From JASHPR01 sp963833885 (GTDB taxonomy: Bacteria; Actinomycetota; Actinomycetes; Streptosporangiales; Streptosporangiaceae): DNA of 64,000 nucleotides. The stretch lies in contig CAWHZU010000019.1 of assembly GCA_963833885.1 (NCBI GenBank), positions 62,001-126,000 on the forward strand. The letters run 5' to 3'. A model generated the notes under the pieces. The model saw only the letters and a program-made list of their open reading frames with translations, had not been told where the DNA came from and made no database searches. Made by a program: the position numbers and the translations under genes. Shown one piece after another: positions 49,663 to 58,712 of the stretch (positions are counted from its first letter, which is position 1; each line of letters begins with the position of its first letter).

Positions 49663-51277
49663 GTGAGTTCCGCAACCGCCGCTGCCACCGGCACCGGCTC
49701 GTCGCGCCCAGAGCAGCCCGCAACGCCATCGAGGGCCAGCCTGGCCCGTCCCCTCGCCTGGGTATCGGCGATCCTCATCGGCAGCTCGATCCTGATCATG
49801 ATGGTCGCCTCGGTCTCGCACGGCAGCCCGGCGGTGCCGGTCATGCCCTGGCCGCCCGGGTGGCCGCCGCTGGAGATCGCCCGGCACCTTCCGGTGGCGG
49901 CGGTGTACGCGGCGCTGTGGGCGGCGGCGGTCCTGGGCGGCTGCGGCGTGGTCGCCGGGCTGCTCGCCGTGTCCCGCGGGGCGCGCATGCCAGCCTGGCT
50001 GCTGATCGCCACCGCGATCATCGCGGTCGCGATCTTCGCGATGCTCCCCCCGGCCGGGTCGACGGACACGGTCAACTACGCCACGTTCGGCCGGATCGCC
50101 GTGCTCGGCCACAACCCGTACGTGATGACCCCGAACCAGCTGCACGCGACCGGGGATCCCATCGGCCAGCTGTCCTACCAGCTCTGGCGGCGTCACGGCT
50201 CCCTGTATGGCCCGCTGGCGACTGTGGAGCAGCACGCCGCCGCCTCGCTCGGGGGGGTCTCGGCGGCGCGGATCGTCTTCTGGCTCAAGCTGTGGAACGC
50301 GATCGTCTTCCTCGGCGTCGTGCTCGCCCTGGACCGGATGCTGCGCTCCGACCCGGCCCGGAGGGCCCGGGCGCACCTGCTCTGGTCGGTCAACCCGCTG
50401 GTGCTGTGGGGACTGGTCGCCGCCGGGCACCTGGACGTGTTCGCCGCGGCAGCCTGCTTCTTCGGCCTGATCCTGGTGCGGCCCCGTCGTCCCGGCGCTG
50501 AACCGGGGTCGGCGGCGGCCGGGCCGACGCCGCTCGCCGCCGCGGCCGCAGGCGTGCTGGTCGGGGTGGGCGTGGACTTCATGCTCACCTACCTGCTGCT
50601 CGCCGCCGCCCTGGGCTGGGCGCTGCTGCGGCGGCCCCGGGCACTGCTCGCGGCGGCCGCTGGCTTCGCCGTGGCTTTCGTGCCGCCTCTACCTGTGGGC
50701 GGGCAAGCCGCTGCTGAACACGCTGGCGTGGCGCCGGGGCAAGGTCACCGCCGACAACTTCTACCAGCTCTTCGACACGGCGTACCGGCATGCCCTGCCG
50801 CCAGGCCCCGACCTGGTCGTGGTGCTCGCGTTCGCGGCGTTCGCGCTGCTGATGCTGTGGCGGCTGCCCGACGCCGTGCCCGATCTGGCCGCCATCCAGC
50901 CGGCCCTGGCGATCGCCATCCCCTGGCTGCTGATCTGGTACTACCAGCTGCCCTGGTACGACACCATGATCATCGCGCTGCTCGCGCTGTATCCCGCCTC
51001 GCGGCTGGATTATGTGGTGGTCGTGCAGATGATGGCGGGCACGTTCGCGCTGATGCCCGGCGGCCCGTTCCAGCCGCCGCTCGGCTGGCTGCGGACGTTC
51101 ACGAACGAGACCCTGTGGGCCGGTGTGCCGGTGGTGCTGCTCGCCGCCGCGGTGGCGGTGGTCCTGCTGTGCGTGTTCAACGCCTGGAACGTCGGCCCGC
51201 GCATGACCATCGGCTCGCCATGGACCGCCGGCCCGGGATTGAAAACGAGGCAGCCGCTGACCACCAGCACCCAGTAA
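49663..51277 (+). pseudogene. GT-C membrane glycosyltransferase (MptB-like), copy 2, frameshifted
   Basis: Close paralogue of the preceding gene. The first frame runs through PPAGSTDTVNYATFGRIAVLGHNPYVMTP, LYGPLATVEQHAAAS, RARAHLLWSVNPLVLWGLVAAGHLDVFAAA and VDFMLTYLLLAAALGWALL, then becomes Arg/Ala-rich nonsense after ~50690. The correct continuation (YLWAGKPLLNTLAWRRGKVTADNFYQL and the C-terminal membrane region with IWYYQLPWYDTM) is in the +1 frame to 51277. The extra base is probably one C in CCGCCTCTACC near 50690. Without the shift the protein would have ~537 residues. Confidence 0.8.
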
Positions 51278-51299
51278 ACACATCGAGAGGGGAGAACGG

Positions 51300-52502
51300 G
51301 TGACGTCGTTCGACATCGCATCAGTTCGGGCAAGGTTCTCATCGCTGCGTGACGACGACTTCGTGTTTCTGGACGCCCCCGGCGGCACCCAGACCCCCGA
51401 CGAGATCGCCACCGCCATCGCCCGCTACTACCGCGAGGCCAGCGGCAACATCGGCTTTCCCTACGCGACCAGCCGGCGCATCGCAGCCCTGGTCGACAAC
51501 GCACGCGAGGTCACGGCGCGCTTTCTGGGCTGCGACGGCGACGAGCTCGTGTTCGGCGGCAGCATGACCTCACTCAACTTCGTGCTGACCCGCACACTCG
51601 GCCGCACCCTGCAGCGCGGCGACGAGATCCTGGTGACCCGGCTGGACCACGACGCCAATATCGCGCCCTGGCTGGATCTGGCCGACGACCTCGGGCTGAC
51701 CGTCCGGAGCGTCGACGTGAACGCGGACACCACCCTCGACGTGTCCGACCTGGAGCGCCAGCTCGGGCCGCGCACCCGGGTGGTGTCCTTCCCCCTGGCG
51801 TCGAACGCGGTGGGCACCACGGTCGACGCCAAGGCCGTGTCGGACCTGGCGCACCGAGCGGGCGCGCTGTCCTGGATCGACGCGGTGCAGTACGCGCCGC
51901 ACGAAACGATCGACGTCCGGGCCATCGACGCCGACGTGCTGCTGTGCTCGGCGTACAAGTTCTGCGGCCCGCATATGGGCATCGCGTACGGCCGGCGCGA
52001 CGTCCTCGAGTCGTGGCGGCCCTACAAGGCACGGCCGGCGCCGATGCAGCCGGTCGGGCACCGGTTCGAGACCGGCACCATGCAGTACGAGCTGCTCGCC
52101 GGGCTCGTCGCGACGCTGGCCTACGTCGACAGCATCGGGGGTGTCGCCGGGCTCGCCGCCTGGGAACGCCAGCTTGGCGAGCGGCTGCTGGCCGGGCTGC
52201 CCGAGGGGGCGCGGCTGTACGGGCTGCCCACGATGGACGGCCGGGTGCCGACGTTCCTGATCAACTTCCCCGGAGTCTCGTCGGCCGAGCTGTCGGTGTC
52301 GCTGGCGGACCGCGGCTTCGGCGTGTGGAGCGCCGACAACTACTACGCGCCCGGGCTGTACGAGCGGGTCGACTGGGGCGAGGCGCTGCGGATCGGCCTC
52401 GCGCACTACAACACCCTGGACGAGATCGACCGCTTCAACGAGACCCTCGCGTCGCTGGTGGCCGAGCAGACGGCAGGCTCGCTGTCCCCGTCGGGCACCT
52501 GA
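51300..52502 (+). CDS. Class V PLP-dependent enzyme, cysteine-desulfurase-like
   Basis: 400 residues. PLP-Lys220 in LLCSAYKFCGPHMG, with WIDAVQYAPH and FGGSMTSLNFVL upstream. It follows the NifS-like subfamily sometimes called VC1184-type, which lacks a clear catalytic Cys loop of SufS/IscS; the fold is shared with kynureninase and phosphoserine aminotransferase. GTG at 51300 follows AGGGGAG. First gene of a four-gene operon; reaction unknown. Confidence 0.85.
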   Translation: MTSFDIASVRARFSSLRDDDFVFLDAPGGTQTPDEIATAIARYYREASGNIGFPYATSRRIAALVDNAREVTARFLGCDGDELVFGGSMTSLNFVLTRTLGRTLQRGDEILVTRLDHDANIAPWLDLADDLGLTVRSVDVNADTTLDVSDLERQLGPRTRVVSFPLASNAVGTTVDAKAVSDLAHRAGALSWIDAVQYAPHETIDVRAIDADVLLCSAYKFCGPHMGIAYGRRDVLESWRPYKARPAPMQPVGHRFETGTMQYELLAGLVATLAYVDSIGGVAGLAAWERQLGERLLAGLPEGARLYGLPTMDGRVPTFLINFPGVSSAELSVSLADRGFGVWSADNYYAPGLYERVDWGEALRIGLAHYNTLDEIDRFNETLASLVAEQTAGSLSPSGT

Positions 52503-52504
52503 CG

Positions 52505-53197
52505 ATGGGTTCCGCCCCGGCCGGGCTGGTCCGGCGGCAGATCACCCTGGCACCGGGGTCGCCGCTGCGCGGGCTGGCCGGGCCCGGGGGCGAGCTGTGG
52601 TTCGTGATCGCCGGAACGGGGCGGCTGGACGTGGGCACGCTGCGCGACGCGGCGGTGGGCGCGGGCACGCTGCGCGACGCGGCCGTGGGCGCGGGCACCG
52701 GGTGCCGGATACCGCCCGGCGCCGAGTACCGGCTCCGCGCCGAGGAGGACATCCTGCTCGACGCCGTCGCGCTGCCCGCCCCTGCCCCGGTCACCGCGAC
52801 CACCAGGGCCGGGACGGCCACCGCGGAGAAGCCGCGGCTGTCCGAGCTCGCCGGGTGCGAGGTGGAGCGGACCGGGGACCGCAGGTTCCGGGTGCTCATG
52901 GGGCCGGGCCGCGGCTGCGAGGCGGCCACGCAGTTCGTCGGCGAGATCCCGCCGGGCCGGGCGCCCGTGCACAGCCACCCCTACGACGAGGTCGTGCTCG
53001 TCCTCGACGGCGAGGGCGTGGCGCACGCTGGAGGCAGCGACCGGGCGCTCGCGGCCGGAGCCAGCGTGCACCTGCCGCGCGGCCTGCCGCACTGCCTGGA
53101 GAACACCGGGCAGCGCACTCTGGTCGTCCTCGGCGTGTTCTACCCGGGTGGCAGCCCGGCGGCGAAGACCGCGGGCACGTTAGAGACCGCGCGATGA
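52505..53197 (+). CDS. Bicupin-like protein
   Basis: 230 residues with two cupin-like halves; the second (GEIPPGRAPVHSHPYDEVVLVLDGEGVAHAGG... GASVHLPRGLPHCLENTG) has the complete metal-binding motif HSH..E..H, the first is degenerate. A 30-bp tandem duplication (52634-52693) encodes GTLRDAAVGA twice in the first half. ATG at 52505 is two bases after the previous stop; its TGA overlaps the next ATG. Confidence 0.82.
   Translation: MGSAPAGLVRRQITLAPGSPLRGLAGPGGELWFVIAGTGRLDVGTLRDAAVGAGTLRDAAVGAGTGCRIPPGAEYRLRAEEDILLDAVALPAPAPVTATTRAGTATAEKPRLSELAGCEVERTGDRRFRVLMGPGRGCEAATQFVGEIPPGRAPVHSHPYDEVVLVLDGEGVAHAGGSDRALAAGASVHLPRGLPHCLENTGQRTLVVLGVFYPGGSPAAKTAGTLETAR
52634..52693 (+). repeat. 30-bp in-frame tandem duplication
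   Basis: GGCACGCTGCGCGACGCGGC plus ten bases, repeated twice with one mismatch, encoding GTLRDAAVGA x2 in the bicupin gene. A recent slippage event; it lengthens a loop of the first cupin half. Confidence 0.85.
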
Positions 53198-53832
53198 GGG
53201 TCGTCGACCTCACCCAGGCCATGACCAACGGCATGCCGGTGATGGAGGGCATCACCCCGCCGACCTTCCGCGATCTCGCCGAGGTGGCCGCCGACGGCTA
53301 CGCGATGTCGCAGTACACCTTCGTCAACCACACCGGCACCCACGTTGACGCGCCCGCCCACCAGATCGCCGGCGGAGCCACCCTCGACGACATCCCGCTG
53401 GACCGCCTGGTGACCGAGGCGCTGACGATCGACCTGACCACGCACCAGCCCGGCCCGGTCGGTCTTGATGTGCTCGGCCGCTTCCTCCCGGAGGTGCGAC
53501 CGAACGACATCGTCCTGCTCCGCTCGGGCAACGCGGCGAACTGGGGCACCGCCGCCTACTGGAGCGGCTGGTGCTATCCGGACGCCGCTGCCGCTGCCGC
53601 GCTTGTCCAGGCCGGGGTCTCCGGCGTCGGCTTCGACGGCCCCTCGGCCGACCCGGTCGACAGCGTCGACTACGAACTGCACCACGTCTGGCTGGCCGGC
53701 GGCGTGATCATCCTCGAGAACCTCGCCGCCATGGACCAGCTGCCCGCCCGCTGCCGCATCGTCGTGGCGCCGCTGAAGGTGAGCGGCGCGAACGGCGGTC
53801 CCGCGCGGGTGCTCGCTTTGGTCGACGACTGA
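53194..53832 (+). CDS. Cyclase-family metal hydrolase (kynurenine-formamidase-like)
   Basis: 212 residues. HTGTHVDAPAH supplies the metal ligands of the family, with VDLTQAMTNGMPVMEG before and GFDGPSADP after. Members open cyclic amides or formamides, such as N-formylkynurenine. ATG at 53194 overlaps the bicupin stop (ATGA). Confidence 0.9.
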   Translation: MRVVDLTQAMTNGMPVMEGITPPTFRDLAEVAADGYAMSQYTFVNHTGTHVDAPAHQIAGGATLDDIPLDRLVTEALTIDLTTHQPGPVGLDVLGRFLPEVRPNDIVLLRSGNAANWGTAAYWSGWCYPDAAAAAALVQAGVSGVGFDGPSADPVDSVDYELHHVWLAGGVIILENLAAMDQLPARCRIVVAPLKVSGANGGPARVLALVDD

Positions 53833-53852
53833 CCGAGGAAGGACCACGGGCC

Positions 53853-55289
53853 ATGGCGAACAGCCCGTCATCCAGGTCTATAGGCGAACTGCGCCACGGC
53901 GTGCTCGGCAGCGCCGACGCGATCGCCCAGTCACTGGCGCTGCTGGCACTGGTCTTCGCCGTTTCGGCGGCGCCGGCATCGGCTGCCGCGACCGCGGGCG
54001 CGGCCGTGCCACTGGCGTTCGTGATCGCCGGGGTGGGCAGCCTGTGCCTGGCCTCAGTGATCGTGCGCTTCACGCGGCGCATCGCGCACGCGGGCGGCCT
54101 GTACGCCTACACGGTCCGCGGCCTCGGCCCGCCGGTCGGGTTCCTGGCCGGCTGGATGTACGCGACCGCGTTCGCGCTCGGCATCTCGTTCGTGCTGATC
54201 ATCTCGGCGGACTTCCTGTCCGCGGTGCTCGCGGCCAACACCAGCGTGCACCTCGGCTGGTTCCCGCTGTACTGCATCGAGCTCGCGCTGATCCTGGTGA
54301 TCGCGCTGGCCGACATCAGGGTGTCCACCCGGGTGCAGCTCGTGTTCGCCGTGATCGGGGTGGTCACGATCCTTGCGCTGTCCCTCGCCATCGTCGCCAA
54401 GGGCGGCGCCCAGGGGCTGACCTGGCGGCCCTTCGACCCGCACCTGGCACCAAGCACGCACGGGCTGTTCCTGGCCGTGATCCTCGCGTTCACCGGGTTC
54501 ATCGGGTTCGAGGCGGCCGCCGTGCTGGGCGAGGAGGCCGCCGAGCCGAAGCGGGTCATCCCGCGCGCGATTCTCGGCACGGTCATCGCGGCGACCGTCT
54601 ACTTCGTGTTCGTCACCTGGGCTCAGGCCGTCGGCTACGGCGTCTCCGGCGCCGGCCGGTGGGCCGCCGACCCGACGGCCCTGGCCACCCTGTCCGACCG
54701 GTACGTCGGGCACTGGTTCAGCACGCTGGTGGACATCGTGGTGGTCGTGGACAGCTTCGTGGCGGCGCTGGCCGGGGTGCACCTGACCGCGCGGACCCTC
54801 TTCGCGATGGGCAGGGACCGGGGCATCCCCCGGGTGTTCGCCGCGGTGACGCCCCGGTTCCGGAGCCCTTACGTCGGCATAGCGGTGTCGGTCGCGCTGA
54901 CGTTAGTGCTCGGCGCGACGCTCGGCCGCCACTACGGCGTCCTCACCTACTTCGCGCTGATGGCGACGACCGGATCGATCGGCATCCTGCTGGTCTACGT
55001 CCTGGTCGCGATCGCGGGCATGGTCTTCTTCTGGAAGGCGCGGGGCCGGCCCGGCGAGTCCTACAACTGGTTCCTCGACATCGTCGCGCCGCTGGTCGCG
55101 GTCGCCGTCTGCGGGTACACGATCTACGCGTCGATCTGGCCGCGCCCGCCCGCGCCGATCAGCTACTCGCTGTGGATCGCGCTCGGCCTCCTCATCGCCG
55201 GGCTGATCATCCTCGCCGTGCTGGTCGTCACCCGCCCGGAGCGGGTGCGCTCCTTCGGCCGGGCCTTCGAGACCAGCGGCCATTCCTAG
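53853..55289 (+). CDS. APC-superfamily permease
   Basis: 478 residues, about 12 membrane helices; GSADAIAQSLALLALVFAVSAAPASAA in helix 1 and GFIGFEAAAVLGEEAAEPKRVIPRAI in helix 6. Amino acid or amine import/exchange expected. AAGGA lies upstream of the ATG at 53853. It closes the operon 51300-55289, which suggests that the pathway substrate is taken up through it. Confidence 0.9.
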   Translation: MANSPSSRSIGELRHGVLGSADAIAQSLALLALVFAVSAAPASAAATAGAAVPLAFVIAGVGSLCLASVIVRFTRRIAHAGGLYAYTVRGLGPPVGFLAGWMYATAFALGISFVLIISADFLSAVLAANTSVHLGWFPLYCIELALILVIALADIRVSTRVQLVFAVIGVVTILALSLAIVAKGGAQGLTWRPFDPHLAPSTHGLFLAVILAFTGFIGFEAAAVLGEEAAEPKRVIPRAILGTVIAATVYFVFVTWAQAVGYGVSGAGRWAADPTALATLSDRYVGHWFSTLVDIVVVVDSFVAALAGVHLTARTLFAMGRDRGIPRVFAAVTPRFRSPYVGIAVSVALTLVLGATLGRHYGVLTYFALMATTGSIGILLVYVLVAIAGMVFFWKARGRPGESYNWFLDIVAPLVAVAVCGYTIYASIWPRPPAPISYSLWIALGLLIAGLIILAVLVVTRPERVRSFGRAFETSGHS

Positions 55290-55313
55290 GGTCTGAGCAG
55301 GACGCGAGCGGCC

Positions 55314-55835
55314 ATGGGTCATACTCCCGTCGTGGCTATGCAACACCGGCGGACGTCATTCGACGTGACCGCCGAACCTATGAAGGCACAGCTGGAGACG
55401 TTCCTCGACGAGCACCGGGCAGCACTGCGCGGCTGCCTGGATGACCTGACCGAGGAGCAGGCCCGGCGCCGCCTCGTCCCGTCGCTGACGACGCTGCTTG
55501 GCCTGGTCAAGCACGCGGCCTTCGCGGAAAGGGTGTGGTTCGGGGGGGCCATCACCGAGCGCTCCCGCCGGGACATGGGCCTGCCGCCGCGCGCTGCCGA
55601 CGCGTTCATCCTCGGCGAGCAGGACACGATCGAGTCGGTCCGCAGCGCCCACGACGACGCGTGCGCGGCGTCCCGCCAGGCCACGGCCGACCTCGGCCTC
55701 GATGACGTGATTTACGGGCACCGCTTCGGACCGCTGCCGATGCGCTGGATCTACCTGCACGCCCTGCGCGAGTTCGCTCAGCACTGCGGGCACGCGGACA
55801 TCCTGCGGGAGCAGATCCTCAGCGCGACCTCCTAG
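55314..55835 (+). CDS. DinB-family (DUF664) protein
   Basis: 173 residues, four-helix bundle. EEQARRRLVPSLTTLLGLVKHAAFAERVWFGG and LREFAQHCGHADILREQI carry the His residues of the DinB metal site. Possibly a thiol-dependent S-transferase-like enzyme (bacillithiol/mycothiol family); function unknown. Start could also be ATG at 55338 or 55380; no ribosome site decides it. Confidence 0.85.
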   Translation: MGHTPVVAMQHRRTSFDVTAEPMKAQLETFLDEHRAALRGCLDDLTEEQARRRLVPSLTTLLGLVKHAAFAERVWFGGAITERSRRDMGLPPRAADAFILGEQDTIESVRSAHDDACAASRQATADLGLDDVIYGHRFGPLPMRWIYLHALREFAQHCGHADILREQILSATS

Positions 55836-55874
55836 GCTGAAGTGGACCGCGACGGCTCGCTCCAGGGAAGGTTC

Positions 55875-56288
55875 ATGGCCGAGTATCCCCAGTTGCTGCA
55901 CACCGTTCTCGACACCACGGACGTCCGCCAGCTCGCGGAGTTCTACCGTGAGCTGCTCGGGCTCCAGTACCGCCCGGGCGACGAGCCACCCGCCGAACCC
56001 GCGCCCGATGACGCGGACTGGCTGGTGCTCGTGGACTCCGCCGGGGTGCGCAAACTGGCCTTTCAGCACGTCGATTCCCTGACGCGCACAACGTGGCCCT
56101 CGCACGACGTCCCGATGCAGCTGCACATCGACTTCACCGTCCCGAGCGTGGCCGAGCTGGAAAGGCAGCGCCAGCGGGCGGAGGCTCTCGGCGCCGATCT
56201 CCTGTTCGACCGGACCGATGACCCCGAGGAGCCGCTCTACACCTTCGCCGACCTCGCCGGGCACCCGTTCTGCATCTTCGTCGCCTGA
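55875..56288 (+). CDS. VOC-superfamily (glyoxalase/dioxygenase-fold) protein
   Basis: 137 residues, two beta-alpha-beta-beta-beta modules. Begins YPQLLHTVLDTTDVRQLAEFYRELLGLQYRPGD and ends with LAGHPFCIFVA, typical of the single-domain VOC family. GGAAGG precedes the ATG at 55875. Role unknown. Confidence 0.88.
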   Translation: MAEYPQLLHTVLDTTDVRQLAEFYRELLGLQYRPGDEPPAEPAPDDADWLVLVDSAGVRKLAFQHVDSLTRTTWPSHDVPMQLHIDFTVPSVAELERQRQRAEALGADLLFDRTDDPEEPLYTFADLAGHPFCIFVA

Positions 56289-56401
56289 CGGCACGCTGCC
56301 ACTGCAGGTCGTCGACGACCTCGTGGTGGATGACCCGTGGCTCGAAGGCGGCGGCAGATTAATAAATTTCTCAGCGCCGGCTCGTTGGATACGCTCGGCG
56401 C

Positions 56402-57040
56402 ATGCTTCCGACCGGGCATCTGCTGGCGTTCGCCCTTCTGTCCTTCGCCCTGATCGTCGTGCCTGGCCCGAACGTGCTGTTCGTGGTCAGCCGATCGTTG
56501 CAGCTCGGCCGGGCAGCGGGGGTCTGCACCGCTGTTGGCGGCCAGATCGGCGTGTACCTGCAGGTGGCCGCCGTCGCGTTCGGGATCGGGGCGCTGGTAG
56601 AGCGGTCCGTGGCCGTGTTCACCGTGATCAAGCTGGCGGGCGCGGCGTACCTGATCTACCTGGGCGTGCAGGCGGTACGGCACCGCCGGTCGCTGACCGA
56701 GGCGCTCGGTGCCCCGGTGGAGCGGAAGACGCCGCTGCGGGTCCTGCGCGACGGTGTCCTCGTCGGCGTGACCAACCCCAAGGTGATCGTGTTCTTCGCC
56801 GCGGTGCTCCCGCAGTTCGTGGACCGCACGGCGGGCCACGTGCAGCTGCAGATGCTGCTGCTCGGGGTGATCTTCATCGGCATCGCGGTGATCTCCGACG
56901 GCACCTGGGCGCTCGTGGCGGGCACCGCCCGCGCCTGGCTGGCCCGCTCCCCGCGGCGGCTCGAGCTGATCGGCGGCACCGGCGGCCTGGCAATGATCGG
57001 CATCGGCGCGAGCCTGGCCATCACCGGCCGCAAGGACTGA
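56402..57040 (+). CDS. LysE/RhtB-family exporter
   Basis: 212 residues, six membrane segments; FALIVVPGPNVLFVVSRSLQLGRAAGV and GVTNPKVIVFFAAVLPQF are the family signatures of amino acid/homoserine exporters. No ribosome site precedes the ATG; a GGATAC lies 11 bases upstream, so a leaderless transcript is likely. Confidence 0.9.
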   Translation: MLPTGHLLAFALLSFALIVVPGPNVLFVVSRSLQLGRAAGVCTAVGGQIGVYLQVAAVAFGIGALVERSVAVFTVIKLAGAAYLIYLGVQAVRHRRSLTEALGAPVERKTPLRVLRDGVLVGVTNPKVIVFFAAVLPQFVDRTAGHVQLQMLLLGVIFIGIAVISDGTWALVAGTARAWLARSPRRLELIGGTGGLAMIGIGASLAITGRKD

Positions 57041-57102
57041 CCGGCCTGCCCCGGCCTGGACGAGGTCAAGTACGGGGGCGGTCGAGATTTCGGGTGCCGG
57101 CC

Positions 57103-57129
57103 TGTCGATTTCCTGGCTCGCCGTTCGTC
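57103..57129 (+). promoter_or_regulatory. ECF42-type promoter TGTCGA-N17-CGTC
   Basis: TGTCGA at 57103-57108 and CGTC at 57126-57129, 17 bases apart, ~42 bases before the DGPF gene. This matches the motif reported for ECF42 sigma factors (TGTCGA at -35, CG-rich -10) and suggests autoregulation of the operon. Confidence 0.6.
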
Positions 57130-57170
57130 TTAGTGCGTGACTATCTGCTGGTAGCGACGAGGAGGAAGCG

Positions 57171-57518
57171 ATGAAGTACGTCATGCTGATCTTTCAGGGC
57201 GACGCGCTCGAGCGGCAGGCCGCGCTGCCCGAGGACGAGCAGAAGCAGGTCTACGCCGACTACCAGGGGATCAATGAGACCCCGGGCGTCACCTCCGGGC
57301 CGCCGATGGGCCTGGCCGAGAACGCGACCACCGTGCGGGTCGACGGCGGCAAGACCCTGACGACGGACGGCCCGTTCGTCGGGATGAAGGAGGCCGTCGG
57401 CGGCTTCTTCATCCTCGAGGCCGACGACCTCGACGCGGCCATCGAGGTGGCCTCCCGCGTCCCTGCGGCACGCTATGGCGGCGCCGTCGAGATCCGCCCC
57501 TCGGAGGTGTATTGGTAG
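57171..57518 (+). CDS. YCII-related (DGPF-domain) protein
   Basis: 115 residues. MKYVMLIF start, TTDGPFVGMKEAVGGFFILEADDLDAAIEVA with the DGPF motif at 66-69. Found almost always with ECF42 sigma factors. AGGAGGAAGC precedes the ATG. Biochemical role not established. Confidence 0.92.
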   Translation: MKYVMLIFQGDALERQAALPEDEQKQVYADYQGINETPGVTSGPPMGLAENATTVRVDGGKTLTTDGPFVGMKEAVGGFFILEADDLDAAIEVASRVPAARYGGAVEIRPSEVYW

Positions 57519-58699
57519 CGGCGCTCGAACGGGTCTTCCGCGAGGAATGGGGCCGCGTTCTGGCCACCCTGATCGGCTTCCTCGGCGACTTTGACCTCGC
57601 CGAGGAAGCCGCGCAGGAGGCGTTCGCGATGGCGGCCGACCGGTGGCCACGCGACGGCGTCCCCAGTAACCCGCACGCCTGGCTGATGAGGACGGCCCGG
57701 AACCGGGCGACGGATCGCATCCGCCGCGAGCGGGCCCTCACAGCCAAGTACGCCTTGCTGGTCGCGGGCAACAGCGCAGAGGTGCCGATGCAGGCCACAA
57801 CGTTTCCGGACGAGCGCCTGGAGCTCATCTTCACCTGCTGTCACCCGGCGCTCGCCGTCGAGGCGCAGGTTGCGCTCACCCTGCGCACCCTCGGGGGGCT
57901 CAGCACCGACGAGATCGCCCGTGCCTTCCTGGTACCGGAGCGCACGATGGCGCAGCGGCTGGTGCGCGCCAAGCGGAAGATCAAAGCCGCCAGGATCCCG
58001 TTTCGCGTGCCACCGGCTCATCTGCTCCGCGAGCGTCTCGACGCCGTTCTCACGGTCGTCTACCTGATCTTCAACGAGGGCTACGGCGGCCGCGACGACC
58101 TGGCGACGGAGGGAATCTGGCTGGGACGCGCGCTGGCCGAACTGCTCCCGGACGAGCCCGAGGTTCACGGGCTGCTGGCGATGATGCTGTTGCACGACTC
58201 CCGTCGCGAGGCGCGGTTTGGCGACGGCGAGCTCGTGCTGCTCGGCGATCAGGACCGCTCCCGGTGGAACACCGAGCAGATCGCCGCTGGACGCGCCGAA
58301 CTCGACCGCGCGCTGGCCCTGGGCGGCCGCGGACCGTATGTGCTGCAGGCCGCGATCGCCTCGCTGCACGCCGAGATGCCGTGCGACTGGGCGCGGATCG
58401 CAGCGCTGTACGGCGAGCTCGGCCGCCTCACCGGCTCACCCGTCGTAGAGCTCAACCGCGCCATCGCCATCGCCGAGACCGAGGGCCCCGAGGCCGGCCT
58501 GCGCATAGTCGACCAGCTCGGTCTCGACGACTTCCGCTACCTGCATTCGACCAGGGGCGAGCTCCTGCGACGTCTCGGGCGCACCGACGAGGCGCGTGCC
58601 GCCTATCGGCGTGCGAGACAGCTCACCGATGACGGCGCCGAACGGCGCTTCCTCGAACGCCGCCTAACCGAGCTCGCAGGCACGACCGGCCCGGGTTAG
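57512..58699 (+). CDS. ECF42-type RNA polymerase sigma factor with C-terminal extension
   Basis: 395 residues. Sigma region 2 in LGDFDLAEEAAQEAFAMAADRWPRDGVPSNPHAWLMRTARNRATDRIRRE; region 4 in VALTLRTLGGLSTDEIARAFLVPERTMAQRLVRAKRKIKAA. Residues ~180-395 form a TPR-like helical extension (DUF6596) that defines ECF42 and is needed for activity in known members. TTG start at 57512 follows GGAGG and overlaps the DGPF stop by seven bases. No anti-sigma gene, as is normal for ECF42. Confidence 0.92.
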   Translation: MVAALERVFREEWGRVLATLIGFLGDFDLAEEAAQEAFAMAADRWPRDGVPSNPHAWLMRTARNRATDRIRRERALTAKYALLVAGNSAEVPMQATTFPDERLELIFTCCHPALAVEAQVALTLRTLGGLSTDEIARAFLVPERTMAQRLVRAKRKIKAARIPFRVPPAHLLRERLDAVLTVVYLIFNEGYGGRDDLATEGIWLGRALAELLPDEPEVHGLLAMMLLHDSRREARFGDGELVLLGDQDRSRWNTEQIAAGRAELDRALALGGRGPYVLQAAIASLHAEMPCDWARIAALYGELGRLTGSPVVELNRAIAIAETEGPEAGLRIVDQLGLDDFRYLHSTRGELLRRLGRTDEARAAYRRARQLTDDGAERRFLERRLTELAGTTGPG

Positions 58700-58712
58700 C
58701 CCAGCCTGGCCC

